Source: Streptomyces sp. NBC_01446
Lineage (GTDB): Bacteria > Actinomycetota > Actinomycetes > Streptomycetales > Streptomycetaceae
Reading direction: 5' to 3'
Length of the DNA stretch: 64,000 nucleotides
Assembly (NCBI RefSeq): GCF_026340095.1
Contig: NZ_JAPEPO010000001.1
Coordinates: forward strand, 868,001 to 932,000
In this document: piece after piece, positions 27,195 through 36,354 of the stretch
How the letters are laid out: each line of letters starts with the position of its first letter
Position numbering within the stretch: the first letter of the stretch is position 1
Notes under the pieces: generated by a model
Database searches by the model: none
Seen by the model: only the letters and a program-made list of their open reading frames with translations
Told to the model about the DNA's origin: nothing
Position numbers and translations under genes: made by a program

Positions 27195-28142
27195 TCACGG
27201 GACGAGGACGATCTTCCCCGTCGTATGCCCGGTCATGATCTGCCGATGCGCGGCGGCGGCTTCGCGCAACGGATGGCTGGCGGCGATCAGGACGCGCAGT
27301 CGCCCGGCCCCCGCGGCTTCGGTGAGCTGCAGGCGCGCAGCGGCGCGGACTTCCGTGCCGGGGTCCGCGCCGGGCCCGCCGCCCAGGAGCCTGATGCCGG
27401 CTCGGGCCCCGCGTTCGAACGCTGCGACGGTCGCGATGCGGGACCGGTCCGCCACCAGCTCCACCGAGACGTCCACCGCCTCGTCGGTGCCCACCAGGTC
27501 GGCAGCCGCGTCGACTCCCTGCGGTGCCGCCGCGCGCACCCGGTCCGCCAGACCCGGCCCGTACGCGATCGGAATCGCCCCCAGGTCGCGCAGTACGTCG
27601 TGCTTGGCCGGGCTCGCCGTTCCCAGCACCCTGGCTCCGCGCTCGACGGCCAGTTGCACGGCCATCAGGCCGACGCCACCCGCCGCGCCATGGACCAGCA
27701 CCGAGTCGTTCTCACGTAGGCCGATCGCTTCGAGAACGTGCACAGCGGTGACGCCCGTGACCATCAGTCCTCCGGCCTGCTCCCAGGAGAGAGCGGCGGG
27801 CTTGGGCACCACCGACGAGGCCGGGACGATGAGTTCGGCGGCGTACGCGCCGGGCGCTCGGTACGCGATCACCTCGTCGCCGATCTGGATCGGACCGGCG
27901 GGACCGGTCGCGTCGGCACCGACAGCGGTCACCACACCGGCCGCTTCGGCACCGAGCCGCATCGGCAGGTTCGCCGGATCGGGTCCGAAGGCGCCGCTGT
28001 ACATCTTGTGGTCGAAAGGGTTGACGCCGACGGCGCGGACCTCGATGCGCACCTGACCCGGCCCGGGCTCCACTACGGCGACATCGATCACCGACAGCGC
28101 CTCGGGACCACCGTAAGCACGCGCTACTACTACTTCGCTCAT
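27195..28142 (-). CDS. NADP-dependent quinone oxidoreductase-like (MDR superfamily)
   Basis: A 315-residue zinc-free medium-chain dehydrogenase. GroES-like half contains VGVNPFDHKMYSG and LGAEAAGVVTAVGADA; the Rossmann half contains VLVHGAAGGVGLMAVQLA (about 143-160) and GARVLGTAS. The structural and catalytic zinc ligands of alcohol dehydrogenases are missing, as in quinone reductases. The ATG at 28140-28142 begins MSEVVVARAYGG; a ribosome binding site is not obvious, so the mRNA may be leaderless. It faces the SDR pseudogene across a perfect 18-bp palindrome, with a TetR gene beyond, suggesting shared repression. Confidence 0.92.
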   Translation of the reverse strand: MSEVVVARAYGGPEALSVIDVAVVEPGPGQVRIEVRAVGVNPFDHKMYSGAFGPDPANLPMRLGAEAAGVVTAVGADATGPAGPIQIGDEVIAYRAPGAYAAELIVPASSVVPKPAALSWEQAGGLMVTGVTAVHVLEAIGLRENDSVLVHGAAGGVGLMAVQLAVERGARVLGTASPAKHDVLRDLGAIPIAYGPGLADRVRAAAPQGVDAAADLVGTDEAVDVSVELVADRSRIATVAAFERGARAGIRLLGGGPGADPGTEVRAAARLQLTEAAGAGRLRVLIAASHPLREAAAAHRQIMTGHTTGKIVLVP

Positions 28143-28197
28143 GTCAGGGGAGAACGCGGTGCCGGAAGGCCCGATTCCCCATTGCGGTGACTTTTTT

Positions 28198-28215
28198 GAG
28201 CGGAGCGCTCCGCTC
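28198..28215. promoter_or_regulatory. perfect 18-bp palindrome overlapping a promoter
   Basis: GAGCGGAGC-GCTCCGCTC is fully symmetric. It fills the space between a TTGAGC (28196-28201) and GATAAG (28217-28222), which look like -35 and -10 boxes for the rightward SDR gene; the leftward oxidoreductase starts 55 bases away. Likely operator of the TetR at 29031. Confidence 0.7.
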
Positions 28216-28255
28216 CGATAAGTTGGGCAGCCGATCACCCGACGCGGGAGGACAT

Positions 28256-29014
28256 ATGAACGCCATGACCAAACCCACGGCCCTGGTGACCGGCGGCAGC
28301 CGGGGAATCGGCGCTGCCACGTCACGGGAACTGGCGGCTCGCGGCTAGCGCGTAGCCGTCAACTACTTCTCCCGCCGCGAGTCCGCCGACCAGGTGGTCA
28401 AACTCATCGAGGCCGACGGCGGGGAAGCCTTCGCCGTACAGGCCGACGTGTACGACCCCACCCAGGCTGCCGAACTGCTGGAGCGCTCCGCGGTCGACGG
28501 GCGCTTGGACGTTCTTGTCTGCAACGCCGGTGCCCGCTTCATTCCCACCCCGGTTCAAGCCCTCGCCTGGGACGACTTCAGGACGAAGGTGACGGACGAG
28601 CTGGCATCCGTCTACACGCTCACCCAACAGACACTGGAACTCATGGGCGCCCAAGGGCGGGGCCGGATCGTGTATGTCTCCAGCGCCGTGGCCGACGGTC
28701 CGCCCGCCCCGGGCATGGCCGCCCACGGCACCGCCAAGGCCGCCCTGAACACCTTCGCCCGCTTCGTCGCCCACGAGGTAGGCCCGCTAGGCATCACCGT
28801 CAACGTCGTGGCACCCGGCTACGTCCGCACCGAGAGCAGCGCGCGTATACCGCAGGAATTCCAACAGCGACTGGCTGCGAACACCCCCCTGGGGCGGGTC
28901 GCGGAACCGGAGGACGTGGCCCGGGCGATCGCGATGCTCGTCGGTGAGCAAGCCGCCTTCGTCACTGGCGAGGTGCTCACCGTCGACGGTGGGTACGGCG
29001 TGGCACGCCGGTAG
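28256..29014 (+). pseudogene. SDR family oxidoreductase interrupted by an amber stop
   Basis: From ATG (GGGAGG upstream) the frame reads TALVTGGSRGIGAA, the cofactor loop, then reaches TAG at 28346-28348 and continues in the same frame RVAVNYFSRRESAD to a normal SDR end (GEVLTVDGGYGVARR). All 253 codons are otherwise in frame. Codon 31 would normally be an aromatic (RG-Y/F-RVAVNY), so one substitution explains the stop. The active-site Tyr position reads HGTAK instead of YxxxK, as in some divergent SDRs. Translation could restart at the ATG at 28394, but that protein lacks the nucleotide-binding strand. Confidence 0.85.
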
Positions 29015-29030
29015 GGGAAAATACCTGTCC

Positions 29031-29696
29031 ATGGGTGACACGCAGACCGGCAGACCGCGCGGCCGCCGGCGGGAGGCGGACCGCAACGATGCCCGCCTCA
29101 TGCAGGCTGCGCGCGAAGTCTTCGCCGAGCTCGGCTGGGACGCCCCCGTCTCGGAGATCGCCCGCCGGGCCGGCATCGGCATGGGCAGCCTCTACCGCCG
29201 CTATCCCAGCAAGGAGCTGCTGGCCCAGCGGATGCGCGTCATGGGGATGGAACAGCTCGTCGCCCAGGCCCGCACAGCCTTCGCCGAGGAGCCGGACCCT
29301 TGGGCGGCCTTCGCCCGCTTCCTGCGGAACGCGCTCTCGGCCCAGGGTGCAGTCGGTCCGCTGCTCCCGCTGGTGGGCGGCCGACTGCCGGCCACCGATG
29401 AGATCGTGGCCGCCTCCAGCCGGCTCCGGACCGCCCTCGACGACTTGGTGGACGGCGCGCACCGCGCGGGCGTACTGCGCGCCGACTTCACTTCCGCCGA
29501 CGTCCCCTTGCTGCTCGAACACCTCACCGCGCGGATCCCCGTCACCGACGAACGCGCCACCACGCTCCACCTGCGGTACCTGGACCTGATCCTCGCCGGG
29601 CTGCGCACGTCGACCACCGACGGGCCCACCGCGTTGCTGAGCCCGGCTCCAGACTGGGCAGAACTCAGCGAGCTGTGGAACGCCTCCGAGGGCTGA
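29031..29696 (+). CDS. TetR-family transcriptional repressor
   Basis: A 221-residue TetR protein: HTH at about 18-60 (LMQAAREVFAELGWDAPVSEIARRAGIGMGSLYRRYPSK in family spacing) and a helical C-terminal domain of the SBI-type (FLRNALSAQGAVGPLLPLVGGRL). ATG at 29031 is chosen since upstream codons read as SDR tail; GGGGA lies 16 bases away, so initiation may be weak or coupled to the SDR gene 16 bases upstream. It is in the same direction as the interrupted SDR and probably controls the 28.2-kb divergent promoters. Confidence 0.9.
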   Translation: MGDTQTGRPRGRRREADRNDARLMQAAREVFAELGWDAPVSEIARRAGIGMGSLYRRYPSKELLAQRMRVMGMEQLVAQARTAFAEEPDPWAAFARFLRNALSAQGAVGPLLPLVGGRLPATDEIVAASSRLRTALDDLVDGAHRAGVLRADFTSADVPLLLEHLTARIPVTDERATTLHLRYLDLILAGLRTSTTDGPTALLSPAPDWAELSELWNASEG

Positions 29697-29865
29697 GCCC
29701 TGCGGGAATGCAGCGCCCCGTGCTTTTGCTTCGCCGTTCTGCGCTTTTCCTTCTCACTGAGGGATCAACCGGATCCCCGGTGCATTGCGTGCCGGGGAAA
29801 ATTTCTTCCCCCTCACAGACATACGACAAGCCGCGCGACCATGTGCCGTTTCAGGGCCTCCGCGG

Positions 29866-30757
29866 GATGTGCTGCACAGGCTGCGACTGCTGGTCCGGCC
29901 GGACACGCTGCTGCGCTGGCACCGCAACCTGGTCACACGCCGCCACGCTGCCGCGTCGCGCCCGAAGCGACCAGGCCGGCCGCGCACCGTGCACTCCATC
30001 CGCGCTCTGGTCCTGCGCCTCGCCCGGGAGAATCCCAACTGGGGCTACCGGCGCCTCCACGGCGAACTGCTCATCCTCGGCGTGAAGGTGGCCGCCTCCA
30101 CCGTCTGGGAGATCCTCAAGGAGGCCGGGATCAACCCAGCGCCCGAACGGAACTCCAGTACCTGGGCAGGCTTCCTGCGCTCCCAGGCCGAGGCCGTGCT
30201 GGCGTGCGACTTCTTCGAGACGGTCACCCTGTCCGGAGCGCGGATGTACGTGTTCGCGGTGATCGAGCACAGCACCCGACGGATCCGGATCCTGGGCGCG
30301 ACCGCGCACCCGACCGCTCCCTGGATGACGCAGGCCGCAAAAAAACCTGGTCATGGACCTCGAAGACGCCAGATCCAAGGCCAAGTTCCTGATCCGAGAC
30401 CGGGACGGCAAGTTCCCCGAGCTGTTCGACGCCGTCCTGCGAGATGCGGGGATCGAGAGCGTCCTCAACGGCGTCCGGATACCACGGATGAACTCAGTCA
30501 TGGAGAGGTGGGTGCAGACCTGCCGGCGCGAGCTGCTGGACCACACGTTGATCTGGAATCAGCGGCACCTGCTCCACGCCTTGCGCGAGTTCGAACAGTT
30601 CTACAACTCCGATCGGCCTCATCAGGGCCTTGCGAACGCCCGCCCGCTACGTCCCCTGCCCGTGACGGTCGCCGATCCGGAGGAGCTCAATCGCCTCGAC
30701 ATACGAAGACGCGATCGCCTGGGCGGCATCCTCCACGCGTACCACCACGCCGCCTGA
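29866..30757 (+). pseudogene. integrase-core transposase (family of 36236-38797), 5'-truncated and frameshifted
   Basis: Reads RDVLHRLRLLVRPDTLLRWH, GRPRTVHSIRALVLRLAREN, PNWGYRRLHGELLILGVKVAASTVW, then the DDE half CDFFETVTLSG, LIRDRDGKFPELFDAVL, RIPRMNSVMERWVQTCRREL and a C-terminal RRRDRLGGILHAYHHAA. The first 60 or so residues of the family are gone. A run of seven A (30339-30345) shifts the frame; restoring it needs +1 or -2, so it is a mutation rather than normal programmed slippage. Confidence 0.88.
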
Positions 30758-30781
30758 CCTCGATGGATGAGGTTTCCGGCA

Positions 30782-30860
30782 AGCGCAGGGCTACCGCAGG
30801 GTGCACGGCGAACTCGCCACCCTCGGCATCCAAGTCGCCGCCTCCACCGTCTGGGGCGGC
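30782..30860 (+). pseudogene. small internal fragment of the same transposase family
   Basis: Reads QGYRRVHGELATLGIQVAASTVWG, identical in pattern to the HTH-linker region of the 29866 and 37819 transposases. Only about 25 codons survive, next to the GH5 terminator. Confidence 0.75.
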
Positions 30861-30865
30861 GCGGG

Positions 30866-30898
30866 GAGCGGCGCGGGCCGACGAGGCCCGCCCCGCTC
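30866..30898 (-). terminator. terminator hairpin after the GH5 gene
   Basis: GAGCGG-GCGGGCC pairs with GGCCCGC-CCGCTC around a GACGA loop, 12 bases beyond the stop of the leftward glycosidase. Confidence 0.75.
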
Positions 30899-30909
30899 GC
30901 ACGCGACCC

Positions 30910-31947
30910 TCAGTCCCCGACCGCCTCGCCGCGCCCCCACGCCCAGGCGAGCCTGTCCGCACCCGACTGATTGGTGGTGGCCAGCCAGGGGCGGTCCTCG
31001 GTGCCGGTCAGGGTCTGCAGCGAGTACGTGTCGTCGCTGCGCAGGCCGGGCCAGTAGACGGAGCCCATCTTCAGCTCGCGGAAGGTGTCGGTGACGGCCT
31101 GGAGGTAGTTGACGAAGTTGTCGTCCGGGGTCGGCACGTTGTAGTCGAGGCCGGTGGTCATCGGGGAGCCGAACTCGTCCGCGACCGTCCGGCCGGCGCA
31201 GTCGCCGATGCGTTCCTTGAGGTCGGCGACCCACTGGTCGTAGGTGGCGTACGACTTCCAGAAGCCGTAGTGGTGCAGCGACAGATAGGTGCCGGCCAGG
31301 CGCGGGTCGGCGCAGACGGAGGTGACGTGGTCGTTGTAGCCGGCGCCGCTGACGAAGACCCGGTCGCGCGGGACGGAGGAGTAGGTGTCCAGCCACTTCG
31401 CGGCCAGGTCGGCCCACTCAGTCTCGGTGTAGCCGTGCGGCTCGTTCATGGGCTCGAAGTAGACCCGCGGGTTGTTCTTGTACGTGTCGACGACTCTGTT
31501 CCACATGGGCCAGTAGGTGGTGGTGTCGTCGATCAGGCCGTCCTTGCGCTCGCCCGTTCCCTCCCAGTAGGAAACGATCACTTTGAAGCCCTGGTCGGAG
31601 GCCGCGTCGATGACCCCCTGGTAGGAGTCCCAGTAACTGCCGTTCACCGTGTACGGGTTGATGGGAAGCCGGACGGTGTTGGCCCCGAGGTTGGCGCGGA
31701 AAGCCGAGATGATCCGCTTCGCCTTGCTGTACGTCTCGCGGTAGCTGTCGGTGGTCAACAGGCCGGAGAGCTGGAGCTCGTCGTCGGCGAAGTTGTCCCG
31801 GGGGTCGGCCCAGTTGACGCCCTTGAACTGGGTGGTGTCCGCTCGCGGGGCCGCGGTGGCGGGTCCGGCGGAGAGAGCGGCGACGCCGAGAGCGGCCGCC
31901 GCGACAGCCACGGCGGAGGAGATACGACGGGTTCGGGCCATGCGCAC
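30910..31947 (-). CDS. secreted glycoside hydrolase family 5 enzyme
   Basis: A 345-residue exported TIM-barrel glycosidase. Signal peptide covers about residues 1-33 (basic MRMARTRR, hydrophobic core, ATAAP cleavage). Acid/base is E169 in FEPMNEPHG, and nucleophile E258 in VADEFGSP; also seen are NWADPRDNFADDELQL and LHHYGFW. Such enzymes cleave beta-glucans or mannans; the exact substrate is open. GTG at 31947 is preferred (GAAGGGG 7 bases upstream) with ATG at 31941 as alternative. A LacI-type palindrome sits about 130 bases upstream, and a GH43-type gene is divergent, suggesting a polysaccharide-use locus. Confidence 0.92.
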   Translation of the reverse strand: MRMARTRRISSAVAVAAAALGVAALSAGPATAAPRADTTQFKGVNWADPRDNFADDELQLSGLLTTDSYRETYSKAKRIISAFRANLGANTVRLPINPYTVNGSYWDSYQGVIDAASDQGFKVIVSYWEGTGERKDGLIDDTTTYWPMWNRVVDTYKNNPRVYFEPMNEPHGYTETEWADLAAKWLDTYSSVPRDRVFVSGAGYNDHVTSVCADPRLAGTYLSLHHYGFWKSYATYDQWVADLKERIGDCAGRTVADEFGSPMTTGLDYNVPTPDDNFVNYLQAVTDTFRELKMGSVYWPGLRSDDTYSLQTLTGTEDRPWLATTNQSGADRLAWAWGRGEAVGD

Positions 31948-32077
31948 GGATATTCCCCTTCAGGAGAGAGCGACTCGGTGAACAGCGGTGCCGCATCGCC
32001 GGGTTGGGCGCGGGAAACGCGCGTACACACGCTGGGACAGGCGTGGGCCCGGCGTTGCGGGCAGACCCGGCCGCTGC

Positions 32078-32097
32078 CGATGTTTACGCAAACATCG
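32078..32097. promoter_or_regulatory. LacI-family-like operator upstream of GH5
   Basis: CGATGTTT-ACGC-AAACATCG: 8-base arms in exact inversion around a CG centre, the style of LacI/GalR operators controlling sugar genes. It lies in the gap between the GH5 and GH43 genes. No LacI-family gene is in the window. Confidence 0.6.
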
Positions 32098-32230
32098 CAG
32101 CGCCGGAATCGTCACATCCGGCCCCTCTGCCGTCAAGGTCTCGCGCAAGGCGGACCGTTGAGAACCGCTCGTTACTCGTGACGCGCGGGCGGCTTGGCGT
32201 CGCGCTGCCCGCCGGGGGACGGGACCGGGG

Positions 32231-32340
32231 GGTTGGTCCGGCTCGCAGTGAAGGTGCGGGCACTCGTGTCAGAGGGGCGCCAACTCGGGCTGAGCGGCGA
32301 GGAGATCATGGAGATGACGCGGGGCGGGCTGACCCCGTAG
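32231..32340 (+). pseudogene. possible GntR-type regulator tail
   Basis: The frame ending TAG at 32338 reads VRLAVKVRALVSEGRQLGLS and GEEIMEMTRGG, resembling the last helix of small YtrA-type GntR regulators. Too short for certainty; no HTH remains. Confidence 0.35.
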
Positions 32341-32545
32341 ACCCACCGGAAGGCGTCCCTTATCGATGACTTTCCACTGTTTGCCGTTCGGTATATCGAT
32401 CGGCCTTCGAGTTTTCGGACCAATCCGTGTCCAGGACCTTGACCGGGCCCCTGAGGGCTTCTTCACTGGCCAACGCCGACACCACCGCCACCCCCCACGA
32501 GCTCTGCCCTCACGGGCTCCCCCCGCACCCCGAGGACCAGTACGT

Positions 32546-35404
32546 ATGCCCCGTAACGGAACATCCCGTCTGCCCGCTGCCAACCTGTCGCGGCGGCACC
32601 TTCTCGTCGCCGGAGCTCTCACTCTGGGGGCCGCGACGCTTGCCGCCCCGACCCCCGCCCGTGCGGGGGACAAGAGCGCCGCCGCCTACGAGGGCTACCT
32701 CTTCGTCTACTTCACCGGTGAGGGCACCGCCGACGGCGAGCAGATCCGTTTCGCACTCAGCCGCGGCGACGACCCGCTTCACTGGCGGGAGTTGAACGGT
32801 GGTGAGCCCGTGCTGACCTCCGCCCTCGGCGACAAGGGCGTACGCGATCCCTTCGTCATCCGGTCGCCCGAAGGGGACACGTTCTTTCTCATCGCCACCG
32901 ACCTGAAGATCTACGGCGGGGCCGGCTGGGACTACGTCCAGCGGCACGGCTCCCGGTCGATCATGGTGTGGGAGTCGACGGACCTGGTGAACTGGTCCCA
33001 GGAGCGTTTGGTGCAGGTGTCTCCGGCGACGGCGGGCAACACCTGGGCGCCCGAGGCCTATTGGAGTGAGGAGGTCGGTGCGTACGTCGTCTTCTGGGCG
33101 TCGAAGCTGTACGCCGATGACGACACGGAGCACACCGGGGACACCTACAACCGGATGCTGTACGCGACGACCACGGACTTCGTGACGTTCAGCGAGGCCA
33201 AGGTGTGGAACGACCCCGGGTACTCGGTGATCGACTCGACGGTGATCGCGCACGACGGGACGTACTACCGGTTCACGAAGGATGAGCGGTCGGCGGAGCA
33301 GTCCTCGTGCGGGAAGTTCATCCTGGAGGAGAAAGCGACCGATCTGCTCGACACGGACTGGGACACGGTGTCCGAGTGCATCGGCAGCGGGGCCATGACG
33401 CAGGGCGAGGGGCCGCTCGTCTTCAAGTCCAACACGGAGGAGAAGTGGTACCTGTTCGTCGATGACTACACCGCGAGCGGCTACATGCCCTTCGAGTCGA
33501 CGGACCTGGCCGGAGGGGTGTGGACCAAGTCGGCCGAGTACCGGCTGCCCTCGGCCCCTCGGCACGGCACCGTGCTTCCGGTGACGAAGGACGAGTTCGA
33601 CCGGGTCAACGCCAAGTGGGGCGTCGCCCCTGTCCTGGCCGACGCGGATGGGCTCGTCGCCCACTGGCCGCTGGACACCAGCGCCGACGACACCTCCGGG
33701 CACGGCTGTCACGGCACCGCCACCGGGGACATCAGCTGGGCCGAGGGGGCTCTCGTACTCGGCGGCGCGAGCGGGCACATCAAGCTGCCCGACAACATGC
33801 TGTCCGGGGTGGACGCCGTCACCGTGGCCGCCGATGTGTGGGTGGACAGCGATCAGGCGACGCCCTACTTCCTCTACGGGTTCGGGAACACCGCCTCCGC
33901 CACCGGCTACGGCAACGGCTATCTCTTCGCGACCGGCGGCAGCACCAGCAGCGGGTTCCGGGCCGCCCTGTCCGACGGCAACTGGAGCAAGGAACAGGAG
34001 ACGAACGCCAACAGCGGCCTGGAGCACGAGCGTTGGGCCAACGTCACGTACACCGTCGACGGGGACACCGCTCTGCTGTACCTCGACGGCGTTGTCGTCG
34101 CGCGCAACACCGCGATCACCCTCATGCCCTCGGACATCGGCGGCGGTCGCACCACGGCCAACTACCTCGGCCGATCGCAGTACACCTCCGACCACACCCT
34201 CAAGGGGCGGCTGCGGGACGTCCGGCTGTACAACCGGGCCCTGTCGGACGACGAGATCGCCGCGCTGCCCGCCAACGCGACCCGCGTCCGTGGCGTGGAG
34301 GTGAAGGAGCTCAAGGTTCCCGCCGTCATCGAGGGGGAGGGCGCCACCGTCGTCCTGCCGGTCATGCCGGGGACTGACCTGCGGCGGCTGAGGCCCAAGT
34401 TCACGCTCGCGCCCGGTGCGCGGATCAGCCCGGCGAGCGGGAAGCGGATGGATCTGCGCAAGCCGGTGACGTACACCGTCACCTCGGCGGCGGGCGCGCA
34501 GCGCGCGTGGAAGGTATCCGCGGTGGAGATGCGTACGCCGGTGCTGCCGGGGCTCTACGCCGATCCCAACATCGTCGCGTTCGGCGGGACGTACTACATC
34601 TACGCGACCACCGACGGGTTCGCCGGCTGGAGCGGCACTACCTTCAGCGTCTGGTCGTCGCAGAACCTTGTCGACTGGAAGGACGAGGGCGTCATCCTGG
34701 ATCTCGGGAAGGACGTGGGCTGGGCGGATGCGCGCGCCTGGGCGCCCACCATCGCCGAGAAGGACGGGAAGTACTTCTTCTACTACTGTGCCGAGGCGAA
34801 GATCGGTGTCGCGACCGCCGACTCACCCACCGGGCCGTTCACGGACTCCGGCAAGGTCCTGATCGCGGCCAACCCGGACGGCGCCGGGCAGGCCATCGAC
34901 CCGGCCGCCTTCACTGACGAGGACGGGCAGGCGTATCTGTACTGGGGTAACGGTTCGGCGTGGGTGGTCCCGCTCAATGACGACATGGTGTCCTTCGACT
35001 CGTCAAAGATGCAGCAGATCAAGGGACTTGAGGATTTCCGCGAGGGCACATTCGTCGTCCGGCGGGGGGACGTGTACCACCTGACATACTCGATCGACGA
35101 CACCGGAAGCGAGAACTACCGCGTGGGATACGCCACTTCCGACTCCCCGAACGGGCCGTTCACCTACCGCGGTGTGGTCTTGGAGAAGGACCCGGCCCAG
35201 GGGATCCTCGGCACCGGGCACAACTCCCTGCTCCAGGTACCCGGGACCGACGACTGGTACATCGCCTACCACCGCTTCGCGATCCCCGACGGTGACGGCA
35301 CGCGCCGTGAGACGACCATCGACAAGGTGACGTTCGGGGCGGACGGGCTGATGCGCCCCGTCACGCCCACGCTGGAAGGAGTGCGGCCGCAGCGTATCCC
35401 GTAA
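32546..35404 (+). CDS. exported two-domain GH43-type glycosidase with LamG-like module
   Basis: A 952-residue protein. Twin-arginine signal: LSRRHLLVAGALTLGAA (about 14-30), cleaved near ARAG, so Tat export. Residues about 45-345 form a first GH43-like five-bladed propeller (RDPFVIRSPEGDTFFLIATD, TWAPEAYWSEE). About 370-545 is a LamG/concanavalin-like jelly roll (LVAHWPLDTSADD, LRDVRLYNRALSDDEI). About 560-635 is a bacterial Ig-like linker. About 640-945 is a second GH43 propeller with ADPNIVAFGGTYYIYATTDG, WAPTIAEKDGKYFFYY and TGHNSLLQVPGTDDWYIAYHRF. It should remove arabinose or xylose from plant polysaccharides. ATG has GAGGA about 11 bases upstream. Strong terminator follows. Confidence 0.9.
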   Translation: MPRNGTSRLPAANLSRRHLLVAGALTLGAATLAAPTPARAGDKSAAAYEGYLFVYFTGEGTADGEQIRFALSRGDDPLHWRELNGGEPVLTSALGDKGVRDPFVIRSPEGDTFFLIATDLKIYGGAGWDYVQRHGSRSIMVWESTDLVNWSQERLVQVSPATAGNTWAPEAYWSEEVGAYVVFWASKLYADDDTEHTGDTYNRMLYATTTDFVTFSEAKVWNDPGYSVIDSTVIAHDGTYYRFTKDERSAEQSSCGKFILEEKATDLLDTDWDTVSECIGSGAMTQGEGPLVFKSNTEEKWYLFVDDYTASGYMPFESTDLAGGVWTKSAEYRLPSAPRHGTVLPVTKDEFDRVNAKWGVAPVLADADGLVAHWPLDTSADDTSGHGCHGTATGDISWAEGALVLGGASGHIKLPDNMLSGVDAVTVAADVWVDSDQATPYFLYGFGNTASATGYGNGYLFATGGSTSSGFRAALSDGNWSKEQETNANSGLEHERWANVTYTVDGDTALLYLDGVVVARNTAITLMPSDIGGGRTTANYLGRSQYTSDHTLKGRLRDVRLYNRALSDDEIAALPANATRVRGVEVKELKVPAVIEGEGATVVLPVMPGTDLRRLRPKFTLAPGARISPASGKRMDLRKPVTYTVTSAAGAQRAWKVSAVEMRTPVLPGLYADPNIVAFGGTYYIYATTDGFAGWSGTTFSVWSSQNLVDWKDEGVILDLGKDVGWADARAWAPTIAEKDGKYFFYYCAEAKIGVATADSPTGPFTDSGKVLIAANPDGAGQAIDPAAFTDEDGQAYLYWGNGSAWVVPLNDDMVSFDSSKMQQIKGLEDFREGTFVVRRGDVYHLTYSIDDTGSENYRVGYATSDSPNGPFTYRGVVLEKDPAQGILGTGHNSLLQVPGTDDWYIAYHRFAIPDGDGTRRETTIDKVTFGADGLMRPVTPTLEGVRPQRIP

Positions 35405-35463
35405 AGCCGGCCCGGCGCCCGCCCCGAGGGGACGGTCGCCGGGGTGTGGGCTCATGCCTGGTC

Positions 35464-35492
35464 GCAAGGGGTCACCTGAGGTGACCCCTTGC
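35464..35492 (+). terminator. perfect 13-bp terminator after the GH43 gene
   Basis: GCAAGGGGTCACC and its exact inverse with a TGA loop, about 60 bases after the stop codon. Confidence 0.9.
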
Positions 35493-35539
35493 CGGTTGGC
35501 GCCCCCGTTGACCCCAGTTGAGGGATTTCTGCACTAATC

Positions 35540-35820
35540 ACAGTGCATCTTGCGGAACTACGCGCCCGAACCGCGCAGTTCGAGGCTCCTGATCGAGGCC
35601 GCTTACGACTGCCCTGGTCCATCAAGGCGTCAATTCGCCTCTCCGGCAACGCGATCGCCGCGCCAGCAGATTACGCTGGGACTGGCCGACGGCCTTTGCC
35701 TACACGGAGATCGCCAGACGCCTCGACGGTCACGCGTGAGGTGATGCGCAACGGGGACCCACCTCCTACCGCGCCCACCTGGCCCTGCGCTTGCCGAATA
35801 TCTCATCCGCACTGGTGAGG
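35540..35820 (+). pseudogene. remnant of a helix-turn-helix protein
   Basis: Pieces in shifting frames: RQQITLGLADG, then YTEIARRLDGHA, STVTREVMRNGDP and TSYRAHLALRL, which together resemble the HTH segment of a small DNA-binding protein that recurs in Streptomyces. At least two frameshifts; no start. Low certainty. Confidence 0.4.
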
Positions 35821-35911
35821 GCGAGTGTGCCCGGTTTCGCCGATGTCGACCTCGGTTGCTCAAGTCGGCACTCTCGCGCAGTTGGAGGTCGCCGCGGCAT
35901 GATGATCAACC

Positions 35912-36127
35912 GTGCTGCTTCCACTGGCTTACCTGGGTGTGACGAACGCGTTCGCGGTACTGCGCCTGCTGCCGATGTGCGATCGAGACAAAGACGCGGA
36001 GATCCTCGCCCTGCGCCATCAAATCACTGTGCTGGAACGTCAACTAAGCAACATCAGAGCGCGGTTCACTGCGAGCGACAGGGCCTTCCTGGCTTCGCTG
36101 CTGCACCGTCTGCCCTTCGACGTTGTG
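35912..36127 (+). pseudogene. transposase N-terminal fragment, paralogue of the next element
   Basis: From GTG it reads LPLAYLGVTNAFAVLRLLPM, DRDKDAEILALRHQITVLERQL, FTASDRAFLASLLHRLP, matching the first 75 residues of the element that begins at 36236, then leaves the family at about 36127. Two different members of one IS family thus lie head to tail. Confidence 0.8.
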
Positions 36128-36354
36128 CGTGCCGATAAGTCCATCCGCGCTGGCGAAAGGGCCTGGCTGGACAATCGGGTCCCGGAGGGCTGATCGACCG
36201 CTCCCGCCAGCTCAGCTCCGGCATGATGTTCGATCGTGTTACTACGCCTGGCCTATCTGGCCGTCACGAACGCTTTCGCCGCGCTGCGGCTGTTGCCGTT
36301 GAGCGATCGAGACAAGGACGTGGAGATTCTCGCTCTGCGGCACCAGCTCACAGT

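Noticed and set aside
30339..30345. A7 run as a programmed -1 frameshift site in the transposase
   Set aside because: A -1 slip gives the wrong frame; +1 or -2 is needed, so a mutation or sequence error is more likely.
29785..32181. 798-codon frame running through the transposase into the GH5 region
   Set aside because: Only the first third is transposase; after the A7 run it reads out of frame and then antisense to GH5. Treated as a frameshifted transposase pseudogene.
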